This document shows, in pieces, positions 1 to 9,088 of a DNA stretch of 64,000 nucleotides. Location of the stretch: contig NZ_CP114887.1 of assembly GCF_028747805.1 (NCBI RefSeq), positions 2,969,501 through 3,033,500 on the forward strand, in the 5' to 3' direction. The notes under the pieces were generated by a model. It did no database searches. It had not been told where the DNA came from and saw only the letters and a program-made list of their open reading frames with translations. A program made the translations under genes and the position numbers. Position 1 is the first letter of the stretch. Each line of letters opens with the position of its first letter. The stretch comes from Solibacillus daqui. GTDB taxonomy: Bacteria > Bacillota > Bacilli > Bacillales_A > Planococcaceae.

Positions 1-197
1 CGCTCCATTAACACATCGAACTTTTCTTGGTTTTCGATTTCGATAAACATACGATCGCGCTCAGCACGAATTTTTAGTGGCGCGATATCATGGAATGAAT
101 AACGCACATTGTCACGCAAACGGCTAATGAAGTCTTTTTTGTTACGACCTTTCGTCGATAATTCACCGTAGCGAATTAAAATTTCTTTAAAAATCAT
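1..197 (-). CDS. thiI: tRNA 4-thiouridine/thiamine sulfurtransferase ThiI, N-terminal part
   Basis: Partial: only the first 65 or so codons are in the window and the gene runs off the left edge. It starts MIFKEILIRYGELSTKGRN, the hallmark opening of ThiI (N-terminal ferredoxin-like domain ahead of THUMP). ThiI takes persulfide sulfur from a cysteine desulfurase to make 4-thiouridine in tRNA. Its ATG overlaps the iscS stop (ATGA), which fits translational coupling to its sulfur donor. The catalytic PP-loop and rhodanese-type parts lie outside the window, so a truncation there cannot be excluded. Confidence 0.93.
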   Translation of the reverse strand, partial: MIFKEILIRYGELSTKGRNKKDFISRLRDNVRYSFHDIAPLKIRAERDRMFIEIENQEKFDVLME

Positions 198-1342
198 GAT
201 GTAAATTCTCCTTTTAACTCTTTCATCACTGCTATAAATTGCTTTTTAAATGCTTCGATATCAGCATCTGTATTATTTGCGCCAAAGCTAATACGTAGTA
301 CACCGTTTTTAAAACGGCTATCCATATTTAACGCTTCGACAACATGGCTTGTTTTCGTTTGTTTTGATGAACATGCACTAGACGTTGACACAATAATATC
401 ACGTTTTTGTAGCGCATTAATTAACACTTCACCTTTTAAGCCTCTTACACTGAAACTCATAATATGTGGCGCACCATTACGAGATGATAATACATATATT
501 TCTTCACCAAATCTAGCAAAGAAATCATGTAAATCATTAGCCCATCTTTTATAGTTTTCAACGTGTTGTGGCATTGCTTCAATTGCTAAACGTGCGGCTT
601 TTGCCATTGCTACGGCTTGAGGTACTGCTACTGTACCGCTACGTAAACCAAACTCTTGCCCACCACCAACGATAAAAGGCTTAACTTGTGGCTTTTTGCG
701 GAATGCTAACACCCCTGTTCCTTTTAACGCATGAATTTTATGACCGGAAATTGAAATTAAGTCCGGCCCTTTTTCACCATTAAATAGGATTGGCAATTTA
801 CCAAAGCTTTGAATCGCATCAACATGTAGCATCGCTTGACATGTTTCATGAATCAACTCAGCGGCCTGCTCAATTGGCTGAATGGCCCCCATTTCATTAT
901 TTACGTGCATAATGCTGACGATAATTGTATCTTTACGTAATTTTGCACGTAATTCGTCTAATGAAATAACACCTTGTTTGTCGACTTTTAAATAATCGAT
1001 TTCGTAACCTTCTGATGCAAGTCGTTTTGTTGCTTCTAAAATCGATGGATGCTCGATTTCTGTTGTAATGATGTGCTTACCACGGAAGTCACTTGATTTT
1101 GCTAAACCGTAAAGCGCTGCGTTATTTGACTCTGTACCACTTGCTGTAAAGAGCACATTTTTTTCTTCTGTATTTAAAAGTTGCGCAAGCTGTTCGCGTG
1201 CTTTTGTAAGTAATGCATTTGACTCAACACCTGCTTTATGAATCGATGACGGATTCGCAAAGTATTGTTCATTCACTTGAATAAATGCTGATAGTACCTC
1301 TTTGTGCGGCTTTGTTGTCGCACTATTATCTAAATAGATCAT
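194..1342 (-). CDS. iscS: Cysteine desulfurase (NifS/IscS family), ThiI partner
   Basis: PLP-dependent enzyme that takes sulfur from cysteine as an enzyme persulfide. The 382-aa product starts MIYLDNSATTKPH. It has the PLP-lysine motif SGHKIHALKGTG and the mobile catalytic-cysteine loop STSSACSSK (Cys about 324). Directly downstream, with a 4-nt overlap, is thiI, so it probably corresponds to the dedicated NifZ/YtbI-type desulfurase of Bacillus that feeds tRNA thiolation rather than the SUF system. The RBS is an AGAAGG-like stretch. A hairpin 37 bp upstream probably ends the ezrA transcript, so iscS either has its own promoter or relies on read-through. Confidence 0.93.
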   Translation of the reverse strand: MIYLDNSATTKPHKEVLSAFIQVNEQYFANPSSIHKAGVESNALLTKAREQLAQLLNTEEKNVLFTASGTESNNAALYGLAKSSDFRGKHIITTEIEHPSILEATKRLASEGYEIDYLKVDKQGVISLDELRAKLRKDTIIVSIMHVNNEMGAIQPIEQAAELIHETCQAMLHVDAIQSFGKLPILFNGEKGPDLISISGHKIHALKGTGVLAFRKKPQVKPFIVGGGQEFGLRSGTVAVPQAVAMAKAARLAIEAMPQHVENYKRWANDLHDFFARFGEEIYVLSSRNGAPHIMSFSVRGLKGEVLINALQKRDIIVSTSSACSSKQTKTSHVVEALNMDSRFKNGVLRISFGANNTDADIEAFKKQFIAVMKELKGEFTS

Positions 1343-1378
1343 GTTTGCATACCTTCTTTTTAGAACTAGTTTCCGTAA

Positions 1379-1421
1379 GAAAAAGGGCTCGTTCCGAAAT
1401 AACCTCCCGAACTGCCCCTTG
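1379..1421 (-). terminator. Rho-independent terminator after ezrA
   Basis: Read on the minus strand, an imperfect stem (AAGGGGCaGTTC pairing with GAACgaGCCCTT) is followed by a T run. It lies between the ezrA stop and the iscS start. Confidence 0.7.
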
Positions 1422-1475
1422 TTCTTTTTGCTTATATATTATACCGCTAAAATCCGTAACATGTAACCGTTATGC

Positions 1476-3179
1476 TTATGAATTTGATAGTAATTGCTCC
1501 TGCACTAATTCTTCGATACCTTTAATAGCGTTTGGATCGACCATTTCTACTGCTTTTGCGGCATCTTCAAGTGCTTTCACATAGCGGAAGTTTTTAAATG
1601 CATCCTCTGCATCTAGTAAACTTTCATGTACTTGACGATTGCCTGCACGGTAACGGTTACCATATTGAATTAAACGCTCAATGATTAAGACATTTTCAAT
1701 CATTTCTTGTGCTTTGTCGTGTGTTTCTTCAATCGATTGTTTTGCTGTTAGTAAATGCTGATTTACTTGAATTATATTTAACGGCACTTCTTGTAAGCTT
1801 TGAATTACGACATAAATACGTTCTTCTGCTTCTTCTAAACGTGCATCCATTTCTTCTGGAATCCCTGGAATATTGGCACGGTTTAACAGACGTTCTGTAT
1901 CTTGCAATGTACGTTTTAACAACTCTAAATCCGTGCGAGCTTTATTTTCATCGATACGTAGATTTTTTAATTGGTTTGAGAAGCGTTCTTGCTCTTCTGC
2001 AATACGTTCGATTTCCTCAGTAATTTCTGTTAGCTCTTGTTGTAAGCTAGAATACGCTGATTTTTCTTCTTGTACACGCATTGATAAAATTTCATAGCGC
2101 TTTTGCAATACTTCTAAATGTTTTAAACCTACTTTTGGGATTTCTGCCTCTTTTTCTTGCAAGCGATAGCTATGCTGCACATACTCGACTTCGTTATTGA
2201 TGTCTTTCGTTAAGCGCATCACTTCTGTAATTGTGTTAAACATACTAGAACAATTGCGCTCTACATATTTACGCGACATAACCTCTTTTTCCAGTAAATC
2301 ATAGAAATGATCAATTTCATCATTAATTTCTTGAATGCGAGGTGATACCGCTTGTAAATTAAGCTCAGCAATCGCAGTTTTTAATGTAATTAGTTCATTA
2401 TCTAGTGCATCTAAGTATTCTGTTAGCTCTAGATGGCGCAAGTAATAGTTTTGCTCTTCCATTTCACGTTGACCATTTCGTAATTCATGAATAGCCGTTG
2501 GAATTTTTGTTTGAATTTCTGTTAATAATGTTGGTACTTCATTTAGCAGATTGAAAATTTCCTGTGCTTCGGTATTTAGCTGCAACACAATTTCACGTGC
2601 TTGTAAGTAATTACCTTCTTTTGTTAACTCATTAAACTCTTCAAATCTAGGTGAAAACTGTTCCAAACGCTTTTCTAACCCTTCTAATGCAGGGCCAAAT
2701 GAATGTTGATGAGCTAAAATTGTTTTACGCGCAGAGCGGTAATATTCTTTTAGTTGTTCCATTTCAATGCGGTTCTTTTCTTCACTACCGATTAATTCAT
2801 CCAACTCTGCGATAATTTGTACACGTACTTGTTCACATTGTGTTAGCTGTTGTTCAATTTCACGCTCAGTAGTAGATGCTTTTTTAAATTGAAAGCGGTC
2901 AATATGCTCTTCTGCATCAAATAGCATTTCATCAACTTTTGGAATTTGCTTATCCATAACATCTAGCCATCGATTACGCCAGTTTTCGAATAGTTCCTCT
3001 GTTTGACCATTCATATTTAGTGCTTTCACTTTTGCTAATTCTTCAAAAATCGGATAATGTTGAATTTGTAATTTTTCTTTGTCTAATCGTCCTATTTCTG
3101 CATTATGCTTGCGTCGTACTACTAAGCCGGCAGTTAATAATGCTAATAGTATGACGACAACAATGATGATATACTCCAT
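1476..3179 (-). CDS. ezrA: Septation ring formation regulator EzrA
   Basis: Membrane-anchored spectrin-like protein that restrains FtsZ ring assembly and links division to cell-wall synthesis. The 567-aa product has one N-terminal transmembrane segment (about residues 3-22) with an RRKH basic stop. The rest is almost entirely charged helical coiled coil, rich in E, Q, K and L, as expected for EzrA (about 560 aa). It is divergent from hisJ, the same arrangement as in B. subtilis. The RBS is GGGGG just before the ATG. Confidence 0.95.
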   Translation of the reverse strand: MEYIIIVVVILLALLTAGLVVRRKHNAEIGRLDKEKLQIQHYPIFEELAKVKALNMNGQTEELFENWRNRWLDVMDKQIPKVDEMLFDAEEHIDRFQFKKASTTEREIEQQLTQCEQVRVQIIAELDELIGSEEKNRIEMEQLKEYYRSARKTILAHQHSFGPALEGLEKRLEQFSPRFEEFNELTKEGNYLQAREIVLQLNTEAQEIFNLLNEVPTLLTEIQTKIPTAIHELRNGQREMEEQNYYLRHLELTEYLDALDNELITLKTAIAELNLQAVSPRIQEINDEIDHFYDLLEKEVMSRKYVERNCSSMFNTITEVMRLTKDINNEVEYVQHSYRLQEKEAEIPKVGLKHLEVLQKRYEILSMRVQEEKSAYSSLQQELTEITEEIERIAEEQERFSNQLKNLRIDENKARTDLELLKRTLQDTERLLNRANIPGIPEEMDARLEEAEERIYVVIQSLQEVPLNIIQVNQHLLTAKQSIEETHDKAQEMIENVLIIERLIQYGNRYRAGNRQVHESLLDAEDAFKNFRYVKALEDAAKAVEMVDPNAIKGIEELVQEQLLSNS

Positions 3180-3318
3180 TGTAAGCCCCCTAATCCCAAA
3201 AAAAAATCAATAAAATAGCTATATACGTATTACTAATCATAACATGTTTTTTGGAATTTGTTTAACTATTTACAGGTTTTTTACTTCGAGAATCCCTTAT
3301 TTTCAAAGGAGGACGCTA

Positions 3319-4125
3319 ATGAGAAAGCGAGACGGTCATATACATACGCCTTTTTGCCCACATGGATCAGGTGATTCATTGGACAAGTATATTACTAAAG
3401 CAATAGATGAAGGTTTTACTGAAATTACATTCACCGAGCACGCACCATTGCCAATTTCGTTTATCGACCCTACTCCTGAAAAGGATTGCGGCATGAAACA
3501 CGAATTGCTCACAGCTTATTTTGGACAATTACAAGAATTAAAAGAACGTTATAAAAAGCACATTATTATCAATATCGGTTTAGAAATTGATTATATTGTA
3601 GGTTTTGAACATTCAACTCGAAATTTTTTAAATGAAGTAGGACCAATGCTTGATGATGCCATTCTTTCAGTACACTTTTTACAACATACAGGAAACTATA
3701 CATGCATTGATTTTTCTGAGGATGTATATTTACAATTTAGTGAACAAATTGGTGGAATCGAAGCAATGTACGACCTTTATTATGAGACGGTGAAGCAATC
3801 TATAATAGCCGATTTAGGGCCTTACAAACCAAAGCGTATCGGGCATCCTACACTAATTCATAAATTCCAACTTGCACATAACCAATCGATTAATGATCGG
3901 GCACAAATCGAATCAGTGTTACAGTTAATGCAAACACATGGCTATGAACTTGATTTCAATAGTGCGGGATTAAGTAAAACCTATTGTCAGGAACCTTATC
4001 CAAATTATGAATATGCAGCTTTTGCTAAACAAATTGGTGTACCGATTGTTTTCGGTTCAGATGCACACACGGCAAAAGATTTACATCAGCATTATAATGC
4101 GTTACAACAAAAACTAACTTTTTAA
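3319..4125 (+). CDS. hisJ: Histidinol-phosphatase, PHP family
   Basis: Removes phosphate from L-histidinol phosphate in histidine synthesis. I chose the ATG at 3319 because AAAGGAGG sits just upstream and the protein then begins MRKRDGHIHTPFCPHG; an upstream in-frame start would add 25 non-homologous residues. Metal-binding PHP motifs are visible: H7/H9, H15, E40-H41 and C-terminal FGSDAH. The product is 268 aa, normal for HisJ. No other his genes are nearby, so it stands apart from the pathway operon, as in B. subtilis. A 16-bp gap to the next gene suggests cotranscription. Confidence 0.92.
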   Translation: MRKRDGHIHTPFCPHGSGDSLDKYITKAIDEGFTEITFTEHAPLPISFIDPTPEKDCGMKHELLTAYFGQLQELKERYKKHIIINIGLEIDYIVGFEHSTRNFLNEVGPMLDDAILSVHFLQHTGNYTCIDFSEDVYLQFSEQIGGIEAMYDLYYETVKQSIIADLGPYKPKRIGHPTLIHKFQLAHNQSINDRAQIESVLQLMQTHGYELDFNSAGLSKTYCQEPYPNYEYAAFAKQIGVPIVFGSDAHTAKDLHQHYNALQQKLTF

Positions 4126-4141
4126 TTTTGGAGGCTTTTTT

Positions 4142-4621
4142 ATGTTTGCAAAGAAAACTTACAACGGCACTCTCGCCGAGCAATACCATTTACTCTCAAA
4201 GCAATTAGACGCACTTTGTCATGGTGAAACTGATATGATTGCCAACTATAGTAATGCTTCTGCTTTACTAAATCAGTTTTTAACAGACATTAACTGGGTC
4301 GGCTTTTACTTTATGAAAGAAGGGGAACTTGTACTCGGGCCATTCCAAGGTTTACCAGCATGTGTTCGAATTCCTGTTGGTCGTGGTGTTTGCGGAACAA
4401 CGGTGGCCAACAAAGAAACTATCGTTGTTGAAGATGTACACGCATTCCCTGGTCATATCGCTTGTGACGCAGCATCAAAATCAGAAATCGTTATTCCAAT
4501 TATCAAAAACGATGAAGTGATTGGTGTGTTAGATATCGACAGTCCAATAGAAGCTCGTTTCAGTTCAGAAGATCAAGTAGGCTTAGAAAAATTTGTGACA
4601 GTTCTACTAAAGTATGTATAA
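4142..4621 (+). CDS. Free methionine-(R)-sulfoxide reductase, GAF domain (YtsP-like)
   Basis: A single-GAF-domain protein of 159 aa. It carries the three cysteines typical of free-Met-R-sulfoxide reductases: C74 and C84 in LPACVRIPVGRGVCG, and C108 in HIACDAASKSEIV. The 10- and 24-residue spacing agrees with the E. coli family member. It should reduce oxidised free methionine in the cytoplasm using thioredoxin. A strong GGAGG RBS precedes the ATG, and a bidirectional terminator follows. Confidence 0.9.
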   Translation: MFAKKTYNGTLAEQYHLLSKQLDALCHGETDMIANYSNASALLNQFLTDINWVGFYFMKEGELVLGPFQGLPACVRIPVGRGVCGTTVANKETIVVEDVHAFPGHIACDAASKSEIVIPIIKNDEVIGVLDIDSPIEARFSSEDQVGLEKFVTVLLKYV

Positions 4622-4628
4622 AACAGTT

Positions 4629-4659
4629 AAAGCTCCCCACTACTGTGGAGAGCTTTTTT
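4629..4659. terminator. Bidirectional terminator between ytsP-like and GGDEF genes
   Basis: Stem AAGCTCcCCAC / GTGGaGAGCTT with a 4-nt loop. It is followed by T6 on the plus strand and flanked by A/T on the other side. It lies between convergent genes. Confidence 0.85.
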
Positions 4660-6514
4660 AATGATGTAATTGCATCGAATCTGCAAATAAGCAATAACGA
4701 TTTTTACCATTACGTTTTGCGCTATATAACGCAGTATCTGCTTGCAAAAATATGTCCTGGAAATCCGGACGGGCATGGCGGTTCCAAGTAATAAGCCCTG
4801 CCGAAACGGTAACAGATGGATTAGTCTTATGTGGAACAATATCTACAATGGATTGCGCTATTTTTAATGCTTCATTATTTAAAATATTCGGGATATAAAC
4901 GGCGAGTTCTTCCCCACCCCATCTTGAACAAATACCGCGCGTACCAATTTGTTGTTGTAGCTGTGTGCTTATTTGCACGATCACTTCATCGCCAACTTGA
5001 TGACCAAAAGAGTCATTTATTTTTTTAAAATTATCAATATCAATTAGTAAAAACATCCCCGAATCATCTTTTTGAATTGATTGTTCTACATAATTATCCG
5101 AAAATCTGCGCGCGTACAGCTTTGTTAAATGATCACGGTCTACCATTTCTTGCAAACGATCACGTAAAATCGAATTGGATATAGCAAGCGATGAATGGTG
5201 AATTAACGATTGCATTAGTTTGAAACTATCAAACGAAAAGAAATAAGGTTCATCATGTAATACAATACTAAACCCATTAATCTTTTCTTCAACAATCATC
5301 GGAATGGCCATAATTGATTTGAAAGGAATGTCCTCATCAATAAGACGACTAAAATCTGCGATAAATAACGAATCTTGTGTTACTTCGAAATGTTTTTCTA
5401 TATGCTCAATATAAATTTGGACTACCTCATGTTGGAAAAAGTCCGTACAAACTTCGGTTGATTTATATTGATTTTCATTTTTAAAGAAGAAACCAATCTC
5501 TCTTGGTTGAAATGACTTCAATAATTGTTTTTGTAAAAAAAGTAGCATTTCATTAATCGATAGCTTCATATTCATTCGATGGGACGTTTCATTAATCAGT
5601 TGTAAGTCGCTTACTAAGCGATGTGATTGATGATATAACTTCGCATTTTCTAGTGCATTACCTGAAGCATGCGCTAACATACGAATAAATTCTTTTTCAG
5701 TAGTTGAAAATACATACTTTAACGGAGCCTTTACTTGTAAAATGCCGTATATTGCTTGGCGACCTTTAATTGGCGCATTCAGTAAGCAGCAATCTAAATC
5801 AGAAGCTTTTTCTTCTTTCATTTCTCCAGACACAAAGGATTCTATCGTTGATGGACGCTCTGACAAATAATCAAACGGCTTAATACTTACACGCGTTTGA
5901 CGGTCCTGGTCATTTGATAAAATCAACTCTACTTCAAAATTTGCGAAATTTTCTTCTATTGTTACGAGTACATTTTCTAAAATGACATCAATATCCATTG
6001 TTGAATGGAATAAATCCGTGATGGCATATAATTTGCGATATTTATCTTCATTTGCTTGCATATTATAGCTATCCAGTAAAAATTGATATATCTTCGTTAC
6101 TTCTTGCACAAGTTGAGGTGTTAAATAAGCTTCTTTTGTTTCATCATCACATTTAAAAACAATCAAGCCTAAAATAGATTGCTCTACAATTAGTGGCATA
6201 ATATGTGTATGATTTTGTAAATAGTTTTGTTTTTGAACTATTTTTGGTATTTCAATTATGTAGTGACTTTTTAATAATGGTTGAACATCGTTTAATGTAA
6301 GTTCATTTAAAAACTGATAATCTGTATAGTTTGGTTTCAGCGAATTTCCTTTTAACCGAAATAAAAAGCTGTCTTGAATCGTAAAGTATTTGTTTAAACC
6401 ATGAGCTAATAAACTAAAATAATCATTAAAATTATTTAGGTTTTCTTTAGAGTCGATACATAGACTTAAGATTTCGGATTTAAATTGATCAACCAATTGT
6501 TGATATTCTGTCAT
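4658..6514 (-). CDS. GAF-domain diguanylate cyclase-like protein (YtrP-like)
   Basis: A 618-aa soluble protein with no transmembrane segment. Residues 1 to about 450 look like two or three GAF-type sensory modules. The C-terminal about 165 residues are a GGDEF domain with DRDHLTKLYARR, the metal-binding LLIDIDNFKKIND, and the active-site motif written GGEEL (RWGGEELAVY). The RxxD inhibitory site expected five residues before GGEEL is absent (the sequence there is TRGI). B. subtilis has a similar protein (YtrP) at this place. GGEEF-type signatures can be active, but L in the last position makes catalytic activity uncertain. RBS is AAAAGGTGG. Confidence 0.85.
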   Translation of the reverse strand: MTEYQQLVDQFKSEILSLCIDSKENLNNFNDYFSLLAHGLNKYFTIQDSFLFRLKGNSLKPNYTDYQFLNELTLNDVQPLLKSHYIIEIPKIVQKQNYLQNHTHIMPLIVEQSILGLIVFKCDDETKEAYLTPQLVQEVTKIYQFLLDSYNMQANEDKYRKLYAITDLFHSTMDIDVILENVLVTIEENFANFEVELILSNDQDRQTRVSIKPFDYLSERPSTIESFVSGEMKEEKASDLDCCLLNAPIKGRQAIYGILQVKAPLKYVFSTTEKEFIRMLAHASGNALENAKLYHQSHRLVSDLQLINETSHRMNMKLSINEMLLFLQKQLLKSFQPREIGFFFKNENQYKSTEVCTDFFQHEVVQIYIEHIEKHFEVTQDSLFIADFSRLIDEDIPFKSIMAIPMIVEEKINGFSIVLHDEPYFFSFDSFKLMQSLIHHSSLAISNSILRDRLQEMVDRDHLTKLYARRFSDNYVEQSIQKDDSGMFLLIDIDNFKKINDSFGHQVGDEVIVQISTQLQQQIGTRGICSRWGGEELAVYIPNILNNEALKIAQSIVDIVPHKTNPSVTVSAGLITWNRHARPDFQDIFLQADTALYSAKRNGKNRYCLFADSMQLHH

Positions 6515-6762
6515 TTAACCACCTTTTCTTTCACACTTACGATTTACGTTACCTCTACTTACTTTATATTATACACTAGTTATGCCTATTAGACCATTTA
6601 TTTTTGTTAAAATTTTCTAAACAATTAAACTAAAATGTCCTTTTTGCGTATAAATCGAGACTTTAGTTTAATTTACAAATATTAAAACTATGTAATTTTA
6701 ACTATGTTTATCCACCTTATATAAATCTAAATTCACTATATCGGCTTCAACAGTATAATTGG

Positions 6763-6791
6763 TTGACGTGCAAAAAAAAAAAAGTTACAAT
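6763..6791 (+). promoter_or_regulatory. SigA promoter of rpsD
   Basis: TTGACG at 6763-6768 and TACAAT at 6786-6791 with a 17-bp spacer, which contains an A12 tract. It is about 200 bp upstream of the rpsD start. Confidence 0.8.
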
Positions 6792-6797
6792 AGTTTT

Positions 6798-6990
6798 TGT
6801 GTAAAATGAATGCAGTAGTTGTATAACTTACTTGTGTATTTTATTCCTTCTTTTTATATAGAATGGTGTATTGCGTAACCCTTTCGGCTGCATGGGCGAA
6901 GATACGTGAAAATAAAATGCCTATTAAGATCGGGTACAACTGGTTTTTTCTTTTACAACAAAAACCAAATTTAAAGGAGGAGACACAATT
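6798..6990 (+). promoter_or_regulatory. rpsD 5' leader, candidate S4 autoregulatory RNA
   Basis: About 190 nt of untranslated leader between a strong promoter and rpsD. A hairpin at 6941-6967 (TGGTTTTT / AAAAACCA) sits just before the GGAGGAG RBS. In B. subtilis S4 represses rpsD translation by binding its leader, so a similar role is inferred here. I did not derive a pseudoknot. The rest of 6515-6762 is AT-rich with no gene, holding the promoter of the divergent GGDEF gene. Confidence 0.5.
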
Positions 6991-7593
6991 ATGTCTCGTT
7001 ATACAGGTCCATCTTGGAAACTATCTCGTCGTCTTGGTATTTCATTAAGCGGCACAGGTAAAGAAATCGCTAAACGCCCTTACGCACCAGGTCAACACGG
7101 CCCGAACTCTCGCGGTAAAAAATCAGAGTACGGTCTACAATTAACTGAAAAACAAAAATTACGCCACATGTATGGAATGACTGAACGTCAATTCAAAAAC
7201 ACATACAATAAAGCTGGTAAATTACAAGGTGTACACGGCGAAAACTTCATGATTTTACTTGAAACTCGTTTAGACAACTTAGTTTACCGTTTAGGTTTAG
7301 CTCGCACTCGTCGTGCATCTCGTCAATTAGTTAACCACGGTCACATTTTAGTTGACGGTAAACGCGTTGACATTCCATCATTCTCAGTAAAACCAGGTCA
7401 AACGATCTCTTTACGTGAGAAATCAGCTAACTTATCAGTAATTGCTGAATCAATCGAAGTAAACAGCTTTGTACCAGAATATTTATCATTCGATGCTGAC
7501 TCTAAAGTAGGTACTTTTGTACGTTTACCAGAGCGCTCTGAATTATCTTCTGAAATCAGCGAACAATTAATCGTAGAGTTCTACTCTCGTTAA
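6991..7593 (+). CDS. rpsD: 30S ribosomal protein S4
   Basis: A primary 16S rRNA-binding protein of 200 aa, standard length. It opens [21 protein letters not shown] and contains the S4 RNA-binding domain, with [20 protein letters not shown] at about residues 91-110. Like other low-GC S4 proteins it lacks an obvious zinc-binding cysteine cluster at the N-terminus. It is monocistronic, with its own promoter and terminator. It marks the left boundary of the accessory island. Confidence 0.98.
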   Translation: MSRYTGPSWKLSRRLGISLSGTGKEIAKRPYAPGQHGPNSRGKKSEYGLQLTEKQKLRHMYGMTERQFKNTYNKAGKLQGVHGENFMILLETRLDNLVYRLGLARTRRASRQLVNHGHILVDGKRVDIPSFSVKPGQTISLREKSANLSVIAESIEVNSFVPEYLSFDADSKVGTFVRLPERSELSSEISEQLIVEFYSR

Positions 7594-7613
7594 TTTTTAA
7601 CGGTTGATTTTCT

Positions 7614-7657
7614 AACCCTTGGGGTAACGGCTTAACGCTGTTATACCAAGGGTTTTC
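7614..7657 (+). terminator. Terminator of rpsD
   Basis: AACCCTTGG / CCAAGGGTT stem followed by TTTTC, 20 bp after the rpsD stop. Confidence 0.85.
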
Positions 7658-7813
7658 ATATTTTCTATGCCCTTTTCAATTTAGTATAATTTACGATTAA
7701 TTTTTGGGAACCGCTGGGGGACCGAAAATATTAATATAAATCGGGCAGATGTATACATAAAAAAAACCTTTCATATAGTCACCACTGAATTTTACAGAGT
7801 GACCGGCTTAAAT

Positions 7814-7975
7814 TTATTTAGTAGTACGCTTAATATAAATGAGTGCATACTCTAATAATTGACTTGTTGTGTAATTTTCAACATTATCATGTGGCTATGG
7901 AAATACCTTCGTAGCCATTGCATTTTTAATTAACGCAATGGCACGCTCTCCCTGTAAACTATGTCTTGGTGACTT
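7814..7975 (-). pseudogene. Decayed second copy of phage endolysin C-terminal tail
   Basis: Minus-strand translation gives ERAIALIKNAMATKVFP, an in-frame stop, then PHDNVENYTTSQLLEYALIY. This aligns clearly with the C-terminus of the endolysin fragment at 8566-8922 (ARDLIRKAVKGGVFTSPH and TTIQLLEYALIYIERTRK). The similarity also shows at DNA level between about 7810-7955 and 8560-8705. The rest of 7658-7987 holds no gene. Confidence 0.75.
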
Positions 7976-7987
7976 TTTAGGTATTTA

Positions 7988-8398
7988 TTAAATACCCTCC
8001 GTGTTCATTAAAACAATACGCCAACCATCAGGATCTGCAATTGTCACACCTTTTTCTTCCCAGTATGGATTTTCTGGCGGTACTTCGGGATAGCCCATGT
8101 TAGCGAGTCGAGATTGTATTGCTTGAATTTGTGTGGTATTAGGCATATAAAAAACGAGCAAATTGTCATCTGTCGGTGCAGGGCATGGACTTCCATGAAT
8201 ATGCTCTGTAAATTCTAAATGATACGATGTATCTGGTAAGCCAATCATTATGCCAGTATATCCGCGATGCCCTTTAAATTCACCGAGTTTTTTTAGACCA
8301 AGACCTTCGCAATAAAAACGTTCTATTTGTTCTAATTTATCTGTTGGTCTTGCGATGCGAAATTGTGCTATGTGTAATGTTTCTGTCCACTGTTTCAT
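7988..8398 (-). CDS. VOC (glyoxalase/bleomycin resistance) family protein, YycE-like
   Basis: A small metal-type VOC fold protein of about 136 aa. It resembles B. subtilis YycE, with FRIARPTDKLEQI, YHLEFTEHIHG, LLVFYMPN and VTIADPDGWRIVLMN in order. Its substrate is unknown. I prefer the ATG at 8398, six bases after AGGGGG, over the ATG at 8404 that abuts it. It appears intact although it lies between two fragments of the same phage endolysin, so it is either phage cargo or inserted between duplicated fragments. Confidence 0.85.
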   Translation of the reverse strand: MKQWTETLHIAQFRIARPTDKLEQIERFYCEGLGLKKLGEFKGHRGYTGIMIGLPDTSYHLEFTEHIHGSPCPAPTDDNLLVFYMPNTTQIQAIQSRLANMGYPEVPPENPYWEEKGVTIADPDGWRIVLMNTEGI

Positions 8399-8565
8399 AA
8401 TCATCCCCCTACTTTCATTTTAAAGAGAAAAGATGAAGAATACTCTACAACATTTGGCTGAAAAAAGTAGGCTAAATCATTGTAAATCCGTTTTGTCTGG
8501 TACTTACCCTGCAAATGCAAAAAATCCTGCCACCACTGTACTTAAGAGTGATGACGGGCTAAAAT

Positions 8566-8922
8566 TTATTTACGTGTACGCTCAATATAAATAAGAGCGT
8601 ACTCTAATAATTGAATTGTTGTGTACTTATCAACATCAGTATGCGGTGATGTAAATACTCCACCTTTTACTGCTTTACGAATTAGATCGCGCGCTTTGTC
8701 CTCCACAGACGATGTTGTGAAAGGCTTATTTAATCTAGCACGGACATTGTTCATATTATCTCCAGGGCAATTAGTGGATTGGTTTGGGAACTCGTTATGC
8801 CCTTTTACGTCCTTAGCATTCAATCCTAAGCGTTCCATCCAGTAGCGAGACCGTTCATCAAATACCTTCTCTTGCTCCGCTGTTACCGCCATCAATCTTT
8901 TCGGCAATACCTGTTGTTGCAT
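8566..8922 (-). pseudogene. Truncated phage endolysin (N-acetylmuramoyl-L-alanine amidase), C-terminal half
   Basis: Open frame of 118 codons with KGHNEFPNQSTNCPG, the late zinc-ligand region of amidase_2/PGRP endolysins (H and C ligands), then a C-terminal tail. The N-terminal catalytic half with the first zinc ligand is missing. The first 13 or so codons are not endolysin: the same DNA in another frame encodes the end of a phage terminase. The fragment therefore begins at a deletion junction around 8880. Unlikely to give an active lysin. Confidence 0.75.
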
Positions 8923-9070
8923 CTAGCGCATCATCATGCTTATTTTTACCTTCGCTTAGGTACTCGTTCATAGCTTTAATATAATCTGGCCATCTCTCAC
9001 GCCAATTGCTCGGGAAATAGATAAGATCCATTATCCATGTCGCATTAGGTATATACGAGCTTGTTTGTTT
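8881..9070 (-). pseudogene. Phage terminase large subunit, C-terminal remnant
   Basis: In the frame shifted from the lysin fragment the minus strand reads SSYIPNATWIMDLIYFPSNW, then YIKAMNEYLSEGKNKHDDAL and DATTGIAEK. This is typical of the far C-terminus of phage large terminases (the KHDDALDA-type motif). It has no start and runs straight into the endolysin fragment, so the two were joined by a deletion. Family assignment is from recognition only. Confidence 0.65.
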
Positions 9071-9088
9071 TTACTTTGATGAAATGGC

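Noticed and set aside
6863-7048. Open frame across the rpsD leader and start
   Set aside because: It overlaps rpsD out of frame, has no RBS, and lies in the untranslated leader.
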